From Wurfbainia villosa (Eukaryota > Streptophyta > Magnoliopsida > Zingiberales > Zingiberaceae), in NCBI GenBank assembly GCA_025175895.1, contig CM045988.1, positions 92,663,137 to 92,727,136 of the forward strand: 64,000 nucleotides of DNA, written 5' to 3'. Made by a program: the position numbers and the translations under genes. Under the pieces are notes generated by a model. That model had not been told where the DNA came from and ran no database searches. It saw only the letters and a program-made list of their open reading frames with translations. Below, one piece after another: positions 1 through 11,889 of this stretch. Position 1 is the first letter of the stretch, and each line of letters opens with the position of its first letter.

Positions 1-30
1 ATACTATTAGATCATGTTGTATCTATTGCA

Positions 31-562
31 ATATACCAAACAGCGCACGTGAAGTTTAGAATTATCCAAACAGCGCCCCATACTTTCATATTTATCAAAT
101 AGTGCACTTAATTCCCTTTTTACCCCTCCCACCAAACAGACCTACAGCACAGTAAAATTCCCGAACATGGTACTGGAAATTCAAATCTCAACACCACAGT
201 TATATTGCAATCCCAGCACCACCACCTCCAGCACCACGGTGGTGGTGCTGAGATTGCACCACCACAGTGGTGCTGGAATTACACCACCACAGTGGTGTTG
301 AGAATTCAAATCCCAGCACCATAGTGGTGCTGGAATTGTACCACTATTGTGGTGTTGGAAATTCAAATTTCAGCACCACAATGTGCTGAGAATTCAAATC
401 TCAGCACTACAATGGTGCTGGGATTTGTAATTCTAGTACTATAGTGGTGCAGATTTTTTTGACAGGAGGGATAAAAAGGGAATTAAATATGCTATTTAGT
501 AAATATGAAAGTATGAAATATTATTTGACATTTTTAAATTTCACGTGCGTTGTTTGATAAAT
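31..562. mobile_element. Fold-back (inverted-repeat) element with palindromic core
   Basis: Two arms of about 95 bases (about 34-130 and 466-562) are imperfect reverse complements of each other. Both carry CGCACGTGAA at the outer end, then a CATACTTTCATATTTA block, then TTAATTCCCTTTTTA at the inner end. Within each arm the phrase TATCAAACAGCGC recurs in degenerate form. The core between the arms is a series of short palindromes. The layout is that of a non-autonomous fold-back or MITE-like DNA transposon. No transposase and no clear target duplication can be read because the left end lies near the window edge. Confidence 0.65.
205..460. repeat. Palindromic satellite, CAGCACCA/TGGTGCTG units
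   Basis: About eight short palindromes of the type CAGCACCA-nn-TGGTGCTG are spaced 20-60 bases apart and joined by GAATTCAAAT-like spacers. A good example is at 315-333. They form the core of the fold-back element. A 61-codon open frame on the minus strand here is only a by-product of the repeat. Confidence 0.75.
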
Positions 563-730
563 CGTCGTTTATTATATATTCATGATTCTCGCATATGAAT
601 CTCACTACGTTGGATGACATGACGGACTGCTCTTATAGGAGGGTACATTCAGCTTGGTGATGCACATATGGCTGACTTTGTTTGATGATATGATTAGGTG
701 TGGTCAGTTGGCTTTTGTGAAAACAAATAC

Positions 731-732
<2 letters not shown>

Positions 733-772
<40 letters not shown>
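733..772. repeat. (TA)20 microsatellite
   Basis: An uninterrupted run of twenty TA dinucleotides. Confidence 0.97.
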
Positions 773-773
<1 letters not shown>

Positions 774-779
774 CTTGGG

Positions 780-2900
780 GAGGTATCATAATTCCTATGA
801 AAATCATATATTTTTATAATTATATGATATTATTTACTTTGGATTTATGTACTTGTAGATTTATTTTTAAATTGTATCTAAAAATTCTTGTATCAATAGA
901 GATTTCTTTTTATTTTATAAGATGATATTTTTCATATCTTACATAAATTTAGATTGACTCTCAACCATCCTAATAATTAATATTTAATTTTAGTGATAAA
1001 TAAATATATATATTTGACTCTTGATTTATGCATGCACGTTCTTTATAGGAGCGTTCAAATCAAACTCTTTGGGTTGATTTTTTAAATAAGCCAGTTTTGG
1101 CCCATTGTATCCATCATTCTTTTTTTTTTTTGGTATTAAGAAAGGGATAAAAATATAAAATATATGCCGTTTCTCTATTCTTCCTTGAGTTGCACGCGGA
1201 GAGTAATCTGGTATTTACAATAGTAAGGGGATATATTTAAAGCTATGATAACTTTAAAAAATACTCCAAATGAACAATCAAAGATAAGTTGAACCGTCAA
1301 ACACTTCCTTAATTTATCTAGGTGATTAATAGCAATCCATAAGGCTTTGATCTTTTCTGGTTCAACGGTTGATAGGCATCCTGTAGGATCCGTCAGGCCG
1401 GATCAATCATCCTGAGGAATAGTCGAGCCGAATGCTCGAATACCCTAATGCAAATTTTAAAAAAAAATATATGATAGAGAAATCTTACTCAAAGGTTAGT
1501 ATTTGCATGTATGATAAATCAATTGTGGAAACCATAGTAGTCTATTGTGGGGCATAAAATATGCTTGGAGATTGATTTTGAAAGTAGATTAGAAAAGAGG
1601 TTTTTAAGTAATTAATATTTATATTTCAATAAAGAAATAAATAAATATATCAAATTGAAAATATATTAGATATGTGTATTTTGATGACTTGCTTGCATAT
1701 TTTTTTCCTAACAGCTGCAGATGACAATTATAATATTTCCTTTTAGATGATTAATTAAAATATGCATATATTCATTATCATTTGCAATTAACAAATACTT
1801 GCTTTGTATGCAATTCTATCAGCTAATAGAAGAAAATCATCTTTAAGTTTAAGTTCCAAAAGTAACAATTTTGATCCCTAGACTTTCGTCATCACAATTT
1901 TTGTTTATTGAGTCATATTCAAAACTCAAATCTTATTGACAAATGAACAAAGTAATAGTTTAACAATAACAAAAGAATTGACTTGACCAATCCATTGATT
2001 AGAACAGTATAAATATTATTATAAATGAATAAAATTGAATTTTAATATAAAATTTAAAACTTTTAATAAGTTTAAAAATCTTCCATTATTTATAATCAAA
2101 TTAAAAGATATAGCCCTCTTATGACCAAATGCAATCGTCATTTCCTACAAATTTAACAGTGATAGGACGACTGTAGCCTTTTAAAGAAAGAAAAAGCATG
2201 GCGTTTGCAATGATAAGACTTATCCTCTCCTTCACCTGATAAGCAACTAAAAAAACTGGAACATTCAACATTTCAATTACATGTTCAATTTCACAGTCTA
2301 ACTTCATTTAACCAAAATTGTTTGTTATTCATATTTTTACATTCTCATTAGAATATTTGGTTTCAAAGAACTGTCTGTGAAAGTTAAAGAAAAAATCTCC
2401 ACAAAGATAAAAATATTCATACAACTAAATACTTTGATGGAAATAAATCATTTCTCATATATCAGAATCAGTGTCCCTATGGATGATAAAATAAAGGCAG
2501 AGCCAAATAAAAAAGAAAAAGATAGTGTTTCAAAGTTGTCAGTGTCCATCTTTGATAGCTAAACACTTTCACTAAGAACATGATATCCATTTCAATATAT
2601 TAAACATGTTGTGCAACAGAAGATCTAGGAAATGAATTCCCAAACTAGAACATATACCAACGAATTGAACAGACTGTTATGGTGTTCATCAAACGCAACT
2701 AATCGTTCACCTTTGTCGCAAATGATAATTATATAAATTGCTGCGCAAACAAATAGAACAAACATCTTTGAAGCATTTCTTCAAGCATATAACTTGCTAA
2801 TAGTGATTGAGACTAGACATCTTCTCGAGCACTTTACAATCGAGAAAAAACAACTCATTACAGACCCTGAAAGAAGCAGTTACCTATATCAACGACAACT
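780..2900. other. AT-rich intergenic spacer
   Basis: No coding frame of substance and no recognised RNA gene. The part after about 2100 is the 3' flank of RNR2 copy 1. It contains the block that recurs, diverged, at about 5640-6076 and 29820-29900, which shows that the ancestral duplication included this flank. Confidence 0.6.
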
Positions 2901-2947
2901 AGCGTAACATATTAAGCTTGATTGTATCCTAGAAATCAGGGAAGCTT

Positions 2948-3988
2948 TTAGAAATCCTCGTCCAACTTGAACTCATGGATGACTCCATTGCCGTTCAAGC
3001 TAGACATTACCGAAGCCTTTTGGTACTCGCCCACCCTCTTCTCGAAAAAGTTGGTCTTCCCTTGCAGCGAGATAAGCTCCATCCAATCAAATGGATTGGC
3101 CGCGCCGTACATCTTGCTGTAGCCCAGCGCCACGAGCAAGCGGTCTGCCACGAATTCAATGTACTGGCTCATGAGGTCGCCGTTCATACCGACTAGCGCC
3201 ACAGGCAGAGCGCTGCAGACGAACTCACGCTCGATGTCCACGGCGTCGGCGATTATGGAGCGGACCCTGTCCTCAGAGAGCTTGATACGGAGGAGACCGT
3301 AGAGGAGACACGCAAAATCGCAGTGGAGGCCCTCGTCGCGAGAGATGAGCTCGTTTGAGAAAGTGAGACCGGGCATGAGCCCGCGCTTCTTGAGCCAGAA
3401 GATGGCACAGAAGGAACCGGAGAAAAAGATACCCTCGACGCAAGCAAAGGCGACGAGACGCTCGGCGAATGAGCCGGAGGAATCGATCCAACGAAGAGCC
3501 CATTCCGCCTTGCGGGCGACGGCGGGCACCGTATCTATGGCGTGGAAAAGGCGCGACTTCTCCTCGTGGTCTTTGATGTAGGTGTCGAGGAGGAGGGAGT
3601 ACATCTCGGAGTGGATGTTCTCGATGGCGATCTGGAAGCCGTAGAAAGCGCGGGCCTCGGGAAGCTGAACGTCGCGCATGAACCGAGCGGCCAGATTCTC
3701 GAGGACAATGCCGTCCGAGGCGGCGAAGAAGGCGAGGACGTGGGAGATGAAGTGACGCTCGTCGGCCGAGAGGCGGTGCTGCCAGTGTGGTAGATCGGGC
3801 GAGAGATCCACCTCCTCTGCCGTCCAGAAGGAAGCCACCGCCTTCTTGTAGAACTCCCAGATGGAGGGATAGGTGATGGGGAACATGCAGAAGCGGTCGG
3901 GATTCTCCGCCAGCAACGGCTCGTATTCCGCTTCGATTGCTCCTCCGCCAGGAGAGGCGGCAGCCAAAGGTAGGGTTATCGCCGGCAT
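2948..3988 (-). CDS. RNR2: Ribonucleoside-diphosphate reductase small subunit (R2), copy 1, intact
   Basis: A complete intronless frame of 346 residues encodes class Ia ribonucleotide reductase R2. With the large R1 subunit this enzyme reduces ribonucleoside diphosphates to deoxy forms for DNA synthesis in S phase. All di-iron ligands are visible: Asp92 (ASDGIV), Glu123 and His126 (ENIHSEMY), Glu185 (VEGIFFSG), and Glu219 and His222 (RDEGLHCDF). The radical tyrosine is Tyr130. The C-terminal tail FKLDEDF is the peptide that docks on R1. The length is normal for eukaryotic R2, and the lack of introns is usual for plant R2 genes. The start is the ATG at 3988, which gives a short N-terminal extension before the conserved EPLLAENPDRFCMFPI block. 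A frameshifted second copy lies at 30356-31394. I am confident of family and integrity; which paralogue type it is cannot be told. Confidence 0.97.
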   Translation of the reverse strand: MPAITLPLAAASPGGGAIEAEYEPLLAENPDRFCMFPITYPSIWEFYKKAVASFWTAEEVDLSPDLPHWQHRLSADERHFISHVLAFFAASDGIVLENLAARFMRDVQLPEARAFYGFQIAIENIHSEMYSLLLDTYIKDHEEKSRLFHAIDTVPAVARKAEWALRWIDSSGSFAERLVAFACVEGIFFSGSFCAIFWLKKRGLMPGLTFSNELISRDEGLHCDFACLLYGLLRIKLSEDRVRSIIADAVDIEREFVCSALPVALVGMNGDLMSQYIEFVADRLLVALGYSKMYGAANPFDWMELISLQGKTNFFEKRVGEYQKASVMSSLNGNGVIHEFKLDEDF

Positions 3989-4084
3989 GGTAGGGATGCA
4001 GAGAAGAAAAGAGAAGACTTGGGAGGAGAAAAGCCTGGGCGTTTAGGCAAGAGGTGGAGGGGGGTGGGGGTTTAAATTTATGGG

Positions 4085-4256
4085 AGATTTTGGGCGCCAT
4101 TGGCGAAATTACGAAACTGATTACGTATTCTTCAAATTTAGGATAGATTTTTTTTCGAAACAGCAGCGGGAACAGCGATGGTTTTACGAGTTTTGGCGCC
4201 ATCCGTGAGATTGGCGGGCGTTTAAATTTTGAAGAGATTTTGGCGATGGCGGGACC
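4085..4256 (-). promoter_or_regulatory. E2F-like promoter elements of RNR2 copy 1
   Basis: Upstream of the start codon lie several GGCG-core motifs: TTTGGGCGCCA near 4089-4099, TTTTGGCGCC at 4191-4200, TTGGCGGGCG at 4211-4220 and TTTTGGCGATGGCGGGA near 4238-4254. TTTGGCGC matches the plant E2F consensus TTTSSCGC. Plant R2 genes are known E2F targets at the G1/S transition, so S-phase control is expected. Binding is inferred, not shown. Confidence 0.6.
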
Positions 4257-4299
4257 TTTCTTCTATCTCTGCTCATCGTGGCCCGGGAAATCAAGTTCC

Positions 4300-5640
4300 C
4301 AAATTCTCCCTTAATTTTCCTCCATATATAATATATTAAAAAAAAATACTCAAATTAAGTTCGATTCGAAGTCATTTAATTCCACTTTAGTAATTAAAAA
4401 TATTTATCTATAAAAATAAATACCCATTTATATTTATAGGCAAATCTATTTTATTTAGTTTTAAAGATATAGATAATTATTTTAATTTCGTCAACTAAGC
4501 TATTTTACGAAACAGTTTTGACCGGGCAAAATGATTCAAGTTTTTTAAATTAAATATCTGATTTTATTTCATTAGTATGCCTTTCTTAATAAATAAAAAT
4601 AATCTATTTTTTACCAGTCTCTTATAATAAAATTTGTCAATTTTGATTTTTTTTTTTTATAATACTTTTAAACAGACAACCTCCCAAGATCATTTTAAGC
4701 GGCTCATAGAACAAATAAATAATTAATTTTATAAAAAAAAAACTTCGTGCTTTGATTTGGATATCAATTGAATTTTATTAGATTTGGCGATTGTAGTAAT
4801 GTATTGAGATGTTTTTTTTATGTGTTTCATTACTGAGAGCCTTGTGAATTAGTCATTTAATTAGTGTGAAGGACAACTAACCACACGATGAATGTAAAGT
4901 CAAGGCAATAAATATTAGGATCATAAAATGAGTCAAGCTAATATAAACTTTATATTGCTCAAGGAGTCCCCTCATGTTATCTAGAGTACTACAGATATTG
5001 TTATACATAGATAAAAGTTAATTCTCAATATAAAATATAAAATATTTATTCGGACTTAAAAATCTTTCGCTATTTTAGTCAATGGATCAAAGGTATAGAC
5101 TTCGTGATTTATTTTTTTTTATCATCATCGAAAAATCGACGATAAAAAATACTGAGAGAGAAAACATAATTACTTTTTGCTACGTATATTGCTCAAGGAG
5201 AGCTATGTAAAAATTAACCAAACCACTAAATTGATTGTTCGACCTTCACTTGTCTTTTTTTTTTACTTGAGCTTTTGTTTGAATTTAATCCGATGTTAGT
5301 TTGTTTATTGTAATTAAGCTCTAAATTCAAATTTAATCATTTGTTTTTAAAAAAACATATATGTTTAATGTAATATTATAAGGTTGATTATTCATTCAGA
5401 GAGCTTTCTTCATATATTAGTAAATTCGATAAGAATTTCATTAATAAATATGATTCAGAAGCTAGGTTAATTCAATCAAAGTTTAGAATTAACTAAGATG
5501 TTAAAAAAATTATTTCAACTATTTAGCATAAATACGATATTAAAGTCCAAATGGTTGATATTGATAAAAATAACATAATATAGAATTATTAGCTGATTGT
5601 AAATGCAATATGGCATGCCAAGACTAATCCTATTATTCTT
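4300..5640. other. AT-rich spacer
   Basis: No gene recognised. The first 300 bases are matched in diverged form by 31840-32040 upstream of RNR2 copy 2, so they belong to the duplicated unit. The rest, with several poly-T runs, has no visible feature. Confidence 0.6.
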
Positions 5641-6076
5641 CACCTGAAAGGCAATGAGTAATGTCCATAGATCATAAAGTTATGTGAAGTTAAGCGACTA
5701 AAAGAATTGGAACATTCAGTATTTCTGTAAAAGGTTAGAATCATCAATCTAGCGATCTTCATCGATTTGTTCCACAATAATTGTGAGAGAAATAAATCAC
5801 GAAAAATTCTATAAATCTTGACGTGATGGATAAAATACATGAGAATTATCTGAATTCATTATTGAGTTTTAAATTTCCTTTGAAATTATCTGAATTCATT
5901 ATTGAGTTTTAAATTTCCTTTGAAATTGATTTATATCACTTCTACAAACATCACTGTATCTTAATCATCATATCATCCCATAAAAATAACATTCAGCATT
6001 TCAATTACATGTCCAATTTCACAGGCACACTAGATTTGACCACCATTGTTATCCATTCTTGATTCTAAACCACCTT
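5640..6076. other. Detached 3' flank of RNR2 copy 2
   Basis: Blocks here match the 3' flank of copy 1: CACCTGA(T/A)A(A/G)GCAA near 5641 and 2232, and ATTTCAATTACATGT(T/C)CAATT near 5998 and 2270. The homology resumes at 29733 on the far side of the nested elements. The segment therefore belongs to the copy-2 duplication unit, split by the solo LTR D. A block at about 5720-5996 bounded by AACATTCAG (5711-5719 and 5988-5996) looks like an extra small insertion. Confidence 0.6.
5844..5927. repeat. 40-bp direct tandem repeat, 2.1 copies
   Basis: The 40-base unit at 5844-5883 is repeated without change at 5884-5923, with a few more matching bases after it. A recent slippage-type duplication. Confidence 0.95.
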
Positions 6077-7118
6077 TGTTAGGACCTATGTAAATGCTAG
6101 AGGGGATGAATAATATTTCGTCATCGGATGATGAAATTCGATCGTGTTTACTGCAAAACTTATTATACGCAGTTGAATAATAATAACAACAAATATAAAT
6201 AACCAAAATGCACAAGCACAACACGAGATATAACAATGGTTCGAAACCGTATGGTTTCTACTTCACGGATTGAGCCCAAACGAGCTCTAGCGATGCAAGC
6301 AACACCACTAATCAAAATACTCCTTCTCAACAACAAGTTAGAGGCGGAAAAATCTCGTATAAGTATTCTTACAACAATAAGAAACAAATACAAGCAAATG
6401 CAAAGTGAAATATAAAGAACACTTTACAAACTAGGATTTTGAGCGCTTGTTTGTTGGTTGCTTGGATGAGCTTGAAGGACTCTGAAATGCATTTGCACTT
6501 CGCCTTCAAATTGCCTCAAGAAAGCTCCCAAAGAACCAATGCAGAAATCTCCCACAAGCTGCTCCTTTTAACTTGCAATGAGTTGATTTCGCGCTAGGCA
6601 GTCGACTGCTAAAAACATCAGTTCGACTAATGACACTGTTGTTGTGAGACAACGATTCGATCAACGTTGAAAAAAATTCAACGGGACTCTCATCAATCGA
6701 CTATCAACGCCCATAGTCGACTGCCCAGTCGGCTACGGAGCGTTCTGTGCTCGCGGCCAAACCATCAGTCGACTGTCATCTATGGCAGTCGACTGTAATC
6801 AGTCGAGTGCTATATCGAGCAGTCGACTGCCAGGCTATTTTGCCGCATTAGCCATAGTCGAATCGCAGTCGACTTCCATCAGTCGAATCGGTTATAATAT
6901 CAGTCGACTGATAACCTCAACCATGAGGTTTAACCTCAAGTATGGTACCCCCATACTTGCTAAACCACTCATAATCTTGACCTAAGCCTTCTAGCCACCT
7001 CTGTCAGTCTCACGTCTATCGGATCCCTCCAAGTTATCCATGACTTGTTTAACCATACGCCAGCCTTCAGGTGCTTCGATCGGCTATTATCATGCTAACG
7101 GTGTCTACACCGCCAAGG

Positions 7119-8697
7119 TGTAGGAGATCGATTGGACGCTAGAGGGGGGGGTAAATAGCGCGTGCTAGTACCGATGATGGAATTCGTTCGTGATTGAGTC
7201 TACAAATTTCGTTAGCGCAGCGGAATAATGATAATAAAAGCAATAACGAAATAGACACAATCAAACACACCAATACACAAATATTTAACGTGGTTCGAAA
7301 TCGAAACGATTCCTACTCCACAGATCGAGCTCTAAAGAGCTCTAGCAATGTCAATGAAATCACTAACCACAAATATTCCTTCTCAACACAAGCCGAAGGC
7401 GGAGAAACCTCTTACAAACTATTCTTACAACAATAAGAAATAGATACAAGCAATTACAATAATAAAATACAATGCAAGTAAAGAAAACTACTTTACAATT
7501 GCTCTTTGAATGTTTGATCGCTTGGTTGCTTAAAAAGAACTTGGAAACCCTGATTTGCAGCAGCAAATCGCCCCAAATGCCCTCAAGAACCAGTTGGCTT
7601 TTTCTCTTCCATGAGCTCCATTTATATCTTCTGACTGTGCTGAAAAAAGCCGATCATTCGACTGATAACACTGTTGCTGTGAGACAACGGTGTAATCCAC
7701 GCAGGAAAAGTCCAACGGCTAGGACATTAGTCGACTGATAATTATCATCAGTCGACTGTTCAAGCCATCACTCACCGCGCTCCAATGGCCGAGTGAGACT
7801 CCACTCTGCGGTCCCAAAATCCATCACCAATCGATCACAAGATCACGATCGATCGTCTAATCGCCGAGTGAAGCCAGCAATGACCGATCATCCAATCAGT
7901 CGAGTGTCAAGCTTCGGCAGTCGACTGTTGGTTCACATCCCGCAGTCAAACCCTAGTTGACTTACACCAGTTGACTGCAACATGACATCAGTCGATTGGA
8001 AGACCTCAAACATGAGGTTTTAACCCTAAGTATGGTACCCTCATACTTGCTAGACCACCCTTAGCCTACACTTAAGCATTCTAGCCACCTCCATCAGTCT
8101 CACGCCTCTCGGATCCCTCCAAGTCATCTATGACTTGTTCATCCATCGCGCTAGCCTTCAAGTGCTTCCATCGGCTATGTCATGCAAACTGTGTCTACAC
8201 CGCCAAGACACATTGAACTTACGCCGCCAAGACTCCGCTTGGATTTTACGCCGCCAACCATTGGACTTATGCTGCCAAGACTTCCGCTTGGACTTTACGC
8301 CGCCAATATCAAACACCTTGGATTTCTCAAATGCCAAGACTCAAACTTGGACTTTCCCTTGCCAACCCATGTTGGACTTTTCATGCCAAGACTCATGCTT
8401 GGACTTTTCATGCCAAGTCCCCATGACTTGGACTTTACCTTGCCAAGACCCATGCTTGAACTTTCCCATGATCACATGGTCAACCCTAGTCAACCATCAA
8501 AGTCTCCCTCAAGTCAAACTCGAGTCCGATTAATCATAACCCGGGTCGATTGTACAAATAATCTCCCCAAAACATTAATAGATATCAATGTCAAACATCA
8601 ATGTCAACTCACTTTGTCAAACATCAAAACATCACTCGAGTCAAACTCGAGTCTGGTCAATCGTGACCTGGGTCGATTGCACCAACAATCTCCCCCT
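7119..8697 (-). repeat. Element C 3' LTR
   Basis: 1579 bases, TGTAGGAGATCG at the plus-strand left end and CACCAACA at the right end. It contains TATAAAT on the minus strand at 7620-7626, several GTCGAC palindromes (7730, 7751, 7920) upstream of that TATA box, and the degenerate CCAAG/CTTGG hairpin repeats at about 8190-8470. The long open frames across 8135-8703 are products of these repeats, not genes. Confidence 0.85.
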
Positions 8698-8715
8698 TTT
8701 TGATGTTTGACAAAA
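8698..8715 (-). other. Polypurine tract of element C
   Basis: Read on the minus strand, ATCAAAAAGGGGGAGAT abuts the LTR end TGTTGG, the expected second-strand priming site. More copies of the same purine motif lie further inside (for example near 8785 and 9050). Confidence 0.8.
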
Positions 8716-10380
8716 CAAAACTTGAGTTAGGTCTCTAACTCAAATTCACTTACCAATTTCATAAATTGGTAATTTTATGTTCTCCCCCTTTTTGACATAC
8801 ATTAAAAAGTTTACTCTCAAAGGAGGTCAATGTCTCATGTCCCAATGAGATCTTACAATCTCTCCCTTGGTCCAAAAATACCTAGGATGTCTACCATCTT
8901 CCTAGTGATAAGTCTCATATCACTCAAGAGAGGCAATCCTATACTCTCCCCCAATTTCTAAATTGGGTATCTCAAAATCCCATTTTTTTCTCTCATGAGG
9001 AAAAATACCATCCATCATCCCATGATGGATACCTCCCCCTAAAGGCTTGCTCCCCCTTGACCATTGCACCAACAATGTCCTTGGGAAGTCCCTAAGCCAA
9101 TATGAACTCTAAACCATCAAAATTAAGGTTCAAGGTTCAAACATGAACTCTTCCACCCTTAAACTTGACACTTTGACCTAACACCTCTCCAAATCCATAT
9201 CCAATGGATTTTCACCCTTTATAATACTTCTCAAAGCATATCCTAGGGTTAGGAGTGGTTAGGGACCTTAATCAGAATAAATCAGTTAAATAACCTTGTC
9301 CCAATCAAAGCTATCATCGAGTCAGTGATTAGAAACGATCAAGTTCCCATTAGTCGATCGAACTGAGCAAAGAATGATTCGACATCTGCGCCAGCGCGGT
9401 TTGCAAAGTCGTTGCGCGAGCATTCTTATCATCGATCGCCTCAGAGCGATTGATAACTAAAAAACCTATTTTTCAGTTATCAGAATCCAGTTTTGAAAAA
9501 TTATAACTAATTATACATAGCTTGAAAAATCATGAAATTTCACATGTATAATACTTATCACACATACAATCGGTGAAAAATCTTGGAAAAATATTTTAAC
9601 CATTAAAATAGGAGATTAATACAAAGTTAAAAAACTATTAAAACTTTAAAGTTTTTGATCTACTTTGTATCAACTTCTACAATGATGATTGCTATCAAAA
9701 GATAGACTTCACCAAGGTTTTCTAAAGTGATTATAAAATATTTTTGAAAACCTATTTTGAACCATGTACTATTGGCTAGATATACATGACTTGTATATTA
9801 GCTTTCCTCATGACTCTTAGTGATGATTGAAATAAGTTTAAGTTCATCTAGATGCACTACCTATGCACCTTGAACCTAACTTATTATCTTAACATCTCAC
9901 ATGTTTTCTAAGGTGTATACACACACATACATGTCAATTTAGATGTGAGATGTGAAGTTAGGATTATTATAGCCTCATGCATTTTCTAGGCAACCCTACT
10001 TGATTCCCTTATAAATGGGACTCCAAGTCATGTCATTGTCCTTAACTCAATTTTAATCAAGTTAAATGCATGAATGATCATGGCATAAATGATAACAATA
10101 ATAAAGCATGACAATGATCATGATGTCTTGATATATCAATAAGCTTTTAAAAAGTGAACATGACATCTACAAAAGTCCTAATCAACAACATGATATGTTA
10201 TATGAGAAAACGGAATTAGATGTCATGACATAGCAAGCTTACACAAACCAGCACATTTCAACCAAACATACAATCAGACAATAATAATTTTACAAACAAG
10301 GCATTTCATTAAAAACTTCAAGTTTTTACATCCAAAATGTGAAATGTCCAAACAAAAAGACATCCTATATCGCTAAATAT
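8716..10380 (-). other. Non-coding 3' interior of element C
   Basis: No coding frame. The sequence is collinear with 16200-17550 of element A and 26100-27460 of element B, including a conserved internal TATAAAG (9217-9223 here, minus strand), a palindrome-rich block before it, and repeated purine tracts after it. Confidence 0.7.
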
Positions 10381-10391
10381 CATATATCGCT

Positions 10392-11605
10392 AGTCCTCTG
10401 CGGAAGGTGGAGGCGGAGGTGGCTGCTGACTCAAGGTCCAGACTCGCATCATCTCGTACATGTCGAGCTGACGCTACTCAATGCGACCCTGCCCCGCCAG
10501 AATCTCAGCTAGTCGAGAGTCCACGGTCTGCTGGTACTCCTGAAATCTGACCTCGTGTCTGCGCGATAGAAGGACCTGCTCCCGATGCATCTCCGGTATC
10601 CGACCTGCTCAGCAAAGATCAGAGTCCTCATATCGTCCTGCATCCTCTCCATGGACTCGAGGTGCCTCTCTACGTGCCCCGGCCTGAGGTCGAGGTATCA
10701 GCTCCATCCGTCCATCACCGGTCCAGAGCCCTGCCAAGGTGAAGTTACGAATTGATATACTAAACTTCAGATAATGCCTGCAGCGAACCCCTAGAAATAT
10801 TTATGCCTATGGACTCTAGCCATGCAGTTATGATATGTCCAAAAGGCATGTGGATCTTTCCTTGCACAGGGGCTATAAAATGTACAATGCAATGAAACAT
10901 GTTCAATGCAATATTTATGTCCAATCTGTGATGCATGACATACATAAGAAAAAGATGGGGAGGCCGAATCTTGTCCTGTCCCCGAGTGACAATAGGTAGA
11001 AAACACCCAACAATGACTTTGTAAAGTACATTGTCGGGCACAGACATCTCATTGATGGGAAATAGGTTCTGAGCTGGTGGGCGAGGGTGGCGAAAGATAT
11101 GCTCATGCATGGAGTCCAAGGAGATATGATCAAAAGGCTCAGGTAGAGGAGCATCGAAGGTAGGGTAAAATACGAAAGTGTCATTTGATGGTCGACACTC
11201 AAGGAACTCCTGCAGGATTGCAGGAGTGAACTCTAGGTCGCATTTTGCGACCCGAGTGGTGTATATCAGACCATCATCAACTTTCTTCAGGTTTTGATAG
11301 AACTCCTTAAGGAGATCATCATTTATGGAATGGTTGCAAAGAGCTACCTTCATAAGCTGATAGTATGATAAGATCTCAATGACATCAGTACAAAAATTCC
11401 TAAAGAACTCGTCGTCGATGTACCGAACCGCCATGGGTTGATACAGTCGTGATCCAACCTCAATCGGTTCGTTCCTACGTGATCTTCTACATAAATGCAA
11501 TGCAATGGAATGAAATGCAATGATACAAATACATGATTAGATCACAATGAGTTGTAAAAAAAAATTAGGGTTTTAAAAGAGTAAAACGTTATACTTTGGC
11601 GTCAT
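10392..11605 (-). CDS. Accessory gene in element C, putative plant transposon protein-like, two or more exons
   Basis: The main frame (10760-11486) encodes about 240 residues with a block reading PPHLFLMYVMHHRLDIN followed by PFGHIITAWLESIGI. This resembles the putative plant transposon protein domain found in non-autonomous plant LTR elements (I think of PF20167; not searched). A plant-like intron is visible: exon 1 would be 11595-11605 (ATG, Thr, Pro, part of Lys), the intron 11487-11594 has GT-AG ends and is AT-rich, and the join keeps frame and creates a basic PKRSRR start. After the stop near 10760 a further coding-like stretch (about 10392-10690) is rich in Gln and ends in a run of prolines. 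It has one in-frame TAG and may be a last exon. The segment is absent from elements A and B. The function is unknown. Confidence 0.55.
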
Positions 11606-11889
11606 TGAGGATGATGAAGAGAAGGTACTCAGACACTGCTGAAGAGAGCGTCGGAGAGTTCGCCGGAGCAGAGGTTTCGCCGGAACCCTAATCGTAAAAG
11701 AAATCGCCGGAGAGGAACAGATTAGGGTTGTGAGATGCTAAAAACGTGAATGGAGGAGTTGGCTGTCAAACCTAGGGCTTAGGTGGCTGGCGCGGTCGGA
11801 AGAAGTGGTCGGAGAAAGAGGCGACGATCGGAGAAGAGGAAGAAGACGAGAGAATCGAGCGTGAAGACGCCGAACCCTAGCTGTTCGGT

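Noticed and set aside
3273..4202. 309-codon minus-strand frame overlapping RNR2 copy 1
   Set aside because: Shadow frame of a GC-rich coding region; the R2 frame with all catalytic residues is the real one.
8135..8703. Open frames of 132-173 codons in the C LTR, and similar ones at 12581-12934, 17544-18080, 22209-22816 and 27457-28017
   Set aside because: They translate the hairpin repeats (GL(Y/F)xANxxW-like patterns) in several frames on both strands; LTR position and lack of conservation argue against genes.
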